Below, piece by piece: positions 61,063 to 64,000 of a stretch of DNA of 64,000 nt. The DNA is taken from contig CAWIWC010000001.1 in the NCBI GenBank assembly GCA_963839745.1, positions 124,001 to 188,000 on the forward strand. Reading direction: 5' to 3'. Position 1 is the stretch's first letter. Every line of letters begins with the position of its first letter. Source of the DNA: JAIBJN01 sp963839745. GTDB taxonomy: Bacteria > Actinomycetota > Thermoleophilia > Gaiellales > Gaiellaceae. The position numbers were made by a program, and so were the translations under genes. Under the pieces are notes generated by a model. That model did not search any database. It was not told where the DNA came from and saw only the letters and a list, made by a program, of their open reading frames with translations.

Positions 61063-62838
61063 CTAGGACCAGAGGTCGACGAACGCGTGCGCAGTGGCGA
61101 GGTCGCGCGCCCAGAGGTAATGGGCCAGCGGCATGTGCTCCTGCCGGAGCTCCGCCTCGAGCGCGGTGTAGTCCACGCCGGGCATACGGAACGTGTCGCG
61201 CGAGATCCAGTGGCGCACGGCTGGATAGTCGACGCCCATCTCCTCGAACCAGCGATCCATGTACGTCTTGTCGCGCCGATCGAGGATCTCGTCAGGGACG
61301 GCGCCGCGGAACGCGGTGCGGGCGAACCCTTTCATCCGGTAGTCCGGGAACTTCAGCTCGGCCGGAAGGCTGAGGAAGAACTCCCAGACGTCCACGTCCG
61401 CCCACGGCCGCCTCGCGCGGATCCCGTAGAGCGCGTGCGAGTAGATGTCCGCCTCGCCGACCGGGTCGGCGCCGAAGAACGGCAGCTGCCCCGCGATCCA
61501 GCGTCGCCGCGCGGGAAGCGCATGCCCGCCGTCTCGCCGCCCGATCCGGCCGAGGTCGATCCACGGGGGCAGGAAGGCGGGCGGGAAGCGCCGGAACTGA
61601 CGCGCCTGGACGACTCGCGGGGTGGCCGCCTCCCGTACCTCCGCGAGGAGGCGCCGCTTCCCGAGGCCGGCGGCGTACTGCGAGCGAAGCTGCCGCGCCG
61701 CGCCGCGGAGGTGTCCTCGCCACAGCAGGTGCGTCACGAGATACGCCCGGATCGCGCTGACCTGCTCCGCGAACTCGCCGCTCAGGAGGGTCGTAAATCC
61801 CTGCGCCTGCGCGTGTGTGCAGCGCTCGGCCGTGCCCTCCGGCGACCATGTCGACCAGGGCCCGTCGAAGAGCTTCAGCCAGAACTGCAGGCGGTCGAGG
61901 CGCTGCGGGCCCGGCTCGTACGCGTGCAGGGGCAGGCCGAGCCGCTCGGCGACCAGCTCGATGTACCCGCTCTCGTCGCTCTCGGGATACGACGGGTAAA
62001 CGGCGGAGAGCGCCGGGATCGGCCGGTTCCACCGCTCCTCGTAGATCCGGTTCGCGTAGGCGGCGATCGGCGGCGAGTCGACGCCGCCGCTGAGCGAGAT
62101 CGCGTCTCGCCCGGTCAGCATGCGGCTGATCGCCTGCTCGAACAGTTCGCGAAAGCGCTCCGTGGCCTCCGTCTGCGACAGCCTCGCGCTCTCGAGCAGC
62201 GCCGCCGGATCCCAGTACGGCGTCACGTTCAGTGACTCCCGGTCGGCGGTCAGCAGGGTTGCCGCCACGAGACGACTCGCGCCGCGCAACGCGCAGGCCG
62301 TGGCTTCCTCGAGCTCGCCGTAGAAGAGCGCCTCGACCGTCGCGAGGTCGGGCTCGGGAGAGACGTCCGCACCGCGGAGAACCTGCTTCACCTCGGACGC
62401 GACGAAGACGGCGTCGGGCTCACTGCGGTAGAAGAGCGTCTCCAGGCCGCCGTGATCGCGGAACGCCCAGAGCCGGGCGCCGTCGGTCACGACACAGGCG
62501 TACGTCCCTCGCAGGTCGGCCGGAGCCGCAGTGCCTCGCGCCCGGAACGCGGCGAGCACGACCTCCGCCGGGCTCGGCGGCTGATCGAGCGGCGCGCCGA
62601 GGCGTGCGGCGAGCTCCCCGGCGTTGTCGAGCGCTCCGGCAAACGCCACGGCCAGAGACTCGTCGCTCGCCAGGGTCGCTTCACCGCGGCCCTGGAGGTC
62701 GCTCACGCCGAGCGTGCAGCCGCCGAGCGAGGTGACCGCGGTCCGGTCCCCCCGGTGGGGGGAGGCGGCGAGCATGCGCTCCACCGTGTCGGCGGCAGGC
62801 GCGACCGAGCGGCCGAAGACCGCCGCTAGACCGCGCAT
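61063..62838 (-). CDS. Asparagine-synthetase-like peptide cyclase (lasso C-like)
   Basis: The 591-residue protein has an N-terminal glutaminase-like domain and a C-terminal synthetase domain with the PP-loop SGGVDS at residues 250-255, GEFAEQVS and YRMKGFARTAFRGAVPDEILDRRDKTYMD. Position 2 is Arg rather than the catalytic Cys of true asparagine synthetases, so it cannot hydrolyse glutamine, as in lasso macrolactam synthetases. I infer that it activates an Asp/Glu side chain of the precursor by adenylation. It lies downstream of the precursor gene on the same strand, with a hairpin between them. Confidence 0.85.
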   Translation of the reverse strand: MRGLAAVFGRSVAPAADTVERMLAASPHRGDRTAVTSLGGCTLGVSDLQGRGEATLASDESLAVAFAGALDNAGELAARLGAPLDQPPSPAEVVLAAFRARGTAAPADLRGTYACVVTDGARLWAFRDHGGLETLFYRSEPDAVFVASEVKQVLRGADVSPEPDLATVEALFYGELEEATACALRGASRLVAATLLTADRESLNVTPYWDPAALLESARLSQTEATERFRELFEQAISRMLTGRDAISLSGGVDSPPIAAYANRIYEERWNRPIPALSAVYPSYPESDESGYIELVAERLGLPLHAYEPGPQRLDRLQFWLKLFDGPWSTWSPEGTAERCTHAQAQGFTTLLSGEFAEQVSAIRAYLVTHLLWRGHLRGAARQLRSQYAAGLGKRRLLAEVREAATPRVVQARQFRRFPPAFLPPWIDLGRIGRRDGGHALPARRRWIAGQLPFFGADPVGEADIYSHALYGIRARRPWADVDVWEFFLSLPAELKFPDYRMKGFARTAFRGAVPDEILDRRDKTYMDRWFEEMGVDYPAVRHWISRDTFRMPGVDYTALEAELRQEHMPLAHYLWARDLATAHAFVDLWS

Positions 62839-62884
62839 GCGCGCCCGCCCGAGTCCTGCGGGTTCGTCGTCGACATGCCTTCAC

Positions 62885-62921
62885 ACGTGGTACAGGCCGG
62901 CGAACCGGCCTGCAACCACGT
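62885..62921 (-). terminator. UUCG hairpin between precursor and cyclase (attenuator or processing site)
   Basis: On the minus strand CAGGCCGG and CCGGCCTG enclose a TTCG tetraloop. The stem continues beyond a small bulge as ACGTGGT/ACCACGT, 15 bp in all. It lies 40 bp after the precursor stop and 47 bp before the cyclase start. Such hairpins often let precursor mRNA accumulate above biosynthesis mRNA. Confidence 0.75.
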
Positions 62922-62960
62922 CAACTGGAAACGCGCGTGTCGCGCGCGAGAGCTCGTCGG

Positions 62961-63152
62961 CTACGGAGAGCCGCCGCCGCCGCCGTCCTCAGGATGCGAG
63001 AGCTCGCAGTTCGTAGTCTCGACGCGGCAGTTCCTGAACCCCTTGTGCCCGCCTCCGCCCCGCCCCTGAGGATTCGGGGGGGTTGGCATGAACGTATGCG
63101 CGCTGATGGACCCAAAGTCCGTCACGCCGGGCCGCTCAAACGTGATCTTCAT
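62961..63152 (-). CDS. RiPP precursor peptide with lasso-type leader
   Basis: The 63-residue peptide starts at ATG 63152, with AGGAGG ten bases upstream. Its leader has Phe5, Pro8, Val10, Gly14 and Thr20, which fits the lasso leader pattern Y-x-x-P-x-L-x3-G-x5-T exactly in spacing. After Thr20 come a Pro-rich stretch (22-28), a Gly-rich linker (30-35), a segment with Cys42, Glu45, Cys49 and Glu50, and a tail of five Gly then Ser62-Pro63. No Asp/Glu lies 7-9 residues after Thr20, so the core start is unclear. Cyclase and PqqD/kinase genes nearby support the call. A run of seven C at Pro25-26 is a possible error site. Confidence 0.8.
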   Translation of the reverse strand: MKITFERPGVTDFGSISAHTFMPTPPNPQGRGGGGHKGFRNCRVETTNCELSHPEDGGGGGSP

Positions 63153-63271
63153 AGATTGCCGCCCTCCTATCTGCAAAGGCTCCGTCCTCGACGGGGCCTT
63201 GTGACAATGGTGCACTCTTGTGAGAGGGTCCACAACTAGCCTTCCGGGCAGGGTTTGGGCCAGCGGCGATT

Positions 63272-63302
63272 GCAGTAGACCGGGCTACTGCGAATGCAGT
63301 AG
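63272..63302. promoter_or_regulatory. Triple GCAGTAG/CTACTGC motif upstream of the precursor gene
   Basis: GCAGTAG (63272-63278), CTACTGC (63285-63291) and GCAGTAG (63296-63302) form overlapping inverted and direct repeats about 120-150 bp upstream of the precursor start. This looks like a regulator binding array, or a small hairpin. The cluster contains no obvious regulator gene. Confidence 0.5.
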
Positions 63303-63311
63303 ATGAGGGCA

Positions 63312-63336
63312 GAAACCCCCGCCGTGCAGGGGTTTC
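63312..63336 (-). terminator. Terminator hairpin downstream of tRNA-Asn
   Basis: GAAACCCC and GGGGTTTC pair around a 9-base loop. It lies seven bases beyond the 3' end of tRNA-Asn on the minus strand and would insulate the RiPP precursor promoter from readthrough. Confidence 0.7.
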
Positions 63337-63342
63337 CATTGA

Positions 63343-63415
63343 CTCCCCGGGTTGGACTCGAACCAACAACCCTCCGGTTAACAGCCGGATGCTCTGCCAA
63401 TTGAGCTACCGGGGA
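63343..63415 (-). tRNA. tRNA-Asn (GTT)
   Basis: The cloverleaf is complete: acceptor TCCCCGG/CCGGGGA, D-arm GCTC...GAGC, anticodon loop CTGTTAA (anticodon GTT), T-arm GTTGG TTCGAGT CCAAC, discriminator G. CCA is not encoded. Confidence 0.95.
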
Positions 63416-63433
63416 TCGCTCGGCCGGAAAAGT

Positions 63434-64000
63434 CTAGCGAAGCTCGCTCTCGACCTTGTCGAGCGCGTCGCGGATCTTGGCCAGCACGCCCTGGAGCTCG
63501 ACCGTGCGCGCGAGGTCGTCGCCGGACAGGTCAGCCAGCTCGCGCCGGACGAGCCGCTCCTCGAGGCGCAGGAAGAGCTCGCGGGCGACGTCGGCGCCCA
63601 GGTGCTCCTCCTCGGCGATCGCCCCGAGCTCGGCGCGGGCGAGGACGAGGTCTGCCTCCTCCATCGCCGTGTCCCCGACGAGATGGGCTCGCAGGCGCCG
63701 GTGCTCGGGGTTGTCGAAATGGCGGTCGTCGAGCGGCCTGAGGTAGCGCTCCACCAGCTCGGGTGACGTCGAGCAGGCGGCGAGGAGTCGCCGCTCGAGC
63801 CGGTCGCCGGCGTCGAGCAGCTTCGGGGAGATCGATCCCGTCCGCGCGAGCGTGCGTGGTGCGAGCCCTGCCGCGGTGTCGGTCGGAAGGTCGAGACGGT
63901 CGGCCGCGTAGCGCACGGCGTCGGCGCGCTCCGGCGAATCCTCGACGGATCCGAGCACGTCGCGCACCTTGCCGAAGGCATCCTGCTTGGAGGGAGCGCG
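63434..64000 (-). CDS. dnaG: DNA primase DnaG, C-terminal part (partial)
   Basis: The frame is open at the window edge and ends at 63434, giving the last ~188 residues. It contains DAFGKVRDVLGSVEDSPERADAVRYAADRL, followed by a helical region (LLDAGDRLERRLLAACSTSPELVERYL, HFDNPEHRRLRAHL) like the C-terminal DnaB-binding domain of DnaG. The catalytic Toprim and zinc domains lie outside the window. The identification rests on this C-terminal pattern only. Confidence 0.75.
   Translation of the reverse strand, partial: RAPSKQDAFGKVRDVLGSVEDSPERADAVRYAADRLDLPTDTAAGLAPRTLARTGSISPKLLDAGDRLERRLLAACSTSPELVERYLRPLDDRHFDNPEHRRLRAHLVGDTAMEEADLVLARAELGAIAEEEHLGADVARELFLRLEERLVRRELADLSGDDLARTVELQGVLAKIRDALDKVESELR

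Noticed and set aside
62961..63152. Assigning a definite lasso ring (Gly38-Glu45) to the precursor
   Set aside because: The Thr at -2 rule and leader length do not support it; noted only as one possibility.

Overview
The window is a GC-rich, densely packed chromosomal segment from an actinobacterium. The order pyrR-pyrB-pyrC-carA-carB ... mihF-gmk-rpoZ-coaBC is a hallmark of Actinomycetota. Other features (NAD-type PyrK/PyrD in the pyrimidine operon, a DUF1611/epimerase pair, paired M29 aminopeptidases) fit a deep-branching class such as Thermoleophilia/Gaiellales; that placement is inference. Most genes are core metabolism and information processing. I see no phage, transposase or CRISPR array.

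Layout. 1-12.7 kb, all minus strand: one long block reading pyrR, pyrB, pyrC, carA, carB, pyrK, pyrD, mihF, gmk, rpoZ, coaBC, moxR, DUF58. It is headed by a PyrR-binding RNA loop over the pyrR ribosome binding site. 12.7-16.4 kb: a BTAD-type regulator, small proteins, a methyltransferase, RNase Z and a LysM mini-protein with a LexA-type palindrome over its start codon. 16.4-21.3 kb: phosphodiesterase, two M29 aminopeptidases, DUF1611 protein and an enolase-superfamily epimerase (a likely D-glutamate/cell-wall peptide salvage set), then tRNA-Arg. 21.3-27.4 kb: histidine kinase, two divergent CorA proteins, HIT protein, phosphohexomutase. 27.4-33.5 kb: large secreted M14 peptidase, thioesterase, GAF and VOC proteins, diguanylate cyclase. 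33.6-38.9 kb: coiled-coil protein, Rel, RecJ, a hypothetical. 39-43 kb: secreted M28 peptidase and a secreted RTX/LVIVD protein. 43-50 kb: ruvB, DUF3303, ruvA, ruvC, yebC, pdxT, pdxS and a fused homocysteine methyltransferase/MTHFR. 50-52.5 kb: PPOX protein, a VOC remnant and a secreted M1 peptidase beside tRNA-Met, possibly acquired. 52.6-55.4 kb: YjbQ, EamA, rpmE, a sigma-70 factor.

55.5-63.2 kb is the most interesting region: a lasso-like RiPP (modified peptide) cluster. It has a winged-helix/methyltransferase fusion, an ABC exporter, a PqqD-type recognition protein, an HPr-kinase-like protein, a nucleotidyltransferase-family protein, an asparagine-synthetase-like cyclase lacking the glutaminase Cys, and a 63-residue precursor. 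The precursor leader matches the lasso leader spacing pattern, but its core does not look like a standard lasso core, and no B2 leader peptidase is present. The window ends with tRNA-Asn and the 3' part of dnaG.

Caution on the sequence: at least nine conserved reading frames (pyrB, carB, BTAD regulator, DUF1611, M14, VOC, LVIVD twice, YjbQ) are broken, each by exactly one extra base, and several other genes lack a usable start codon. This uniform pattern looks more like residual insertion errors in the assembly than real gene decay. One of the breaks, in carB, falls inside a short palindromic element that is also inserted in pyrK and in the phosphohexomutase gene.
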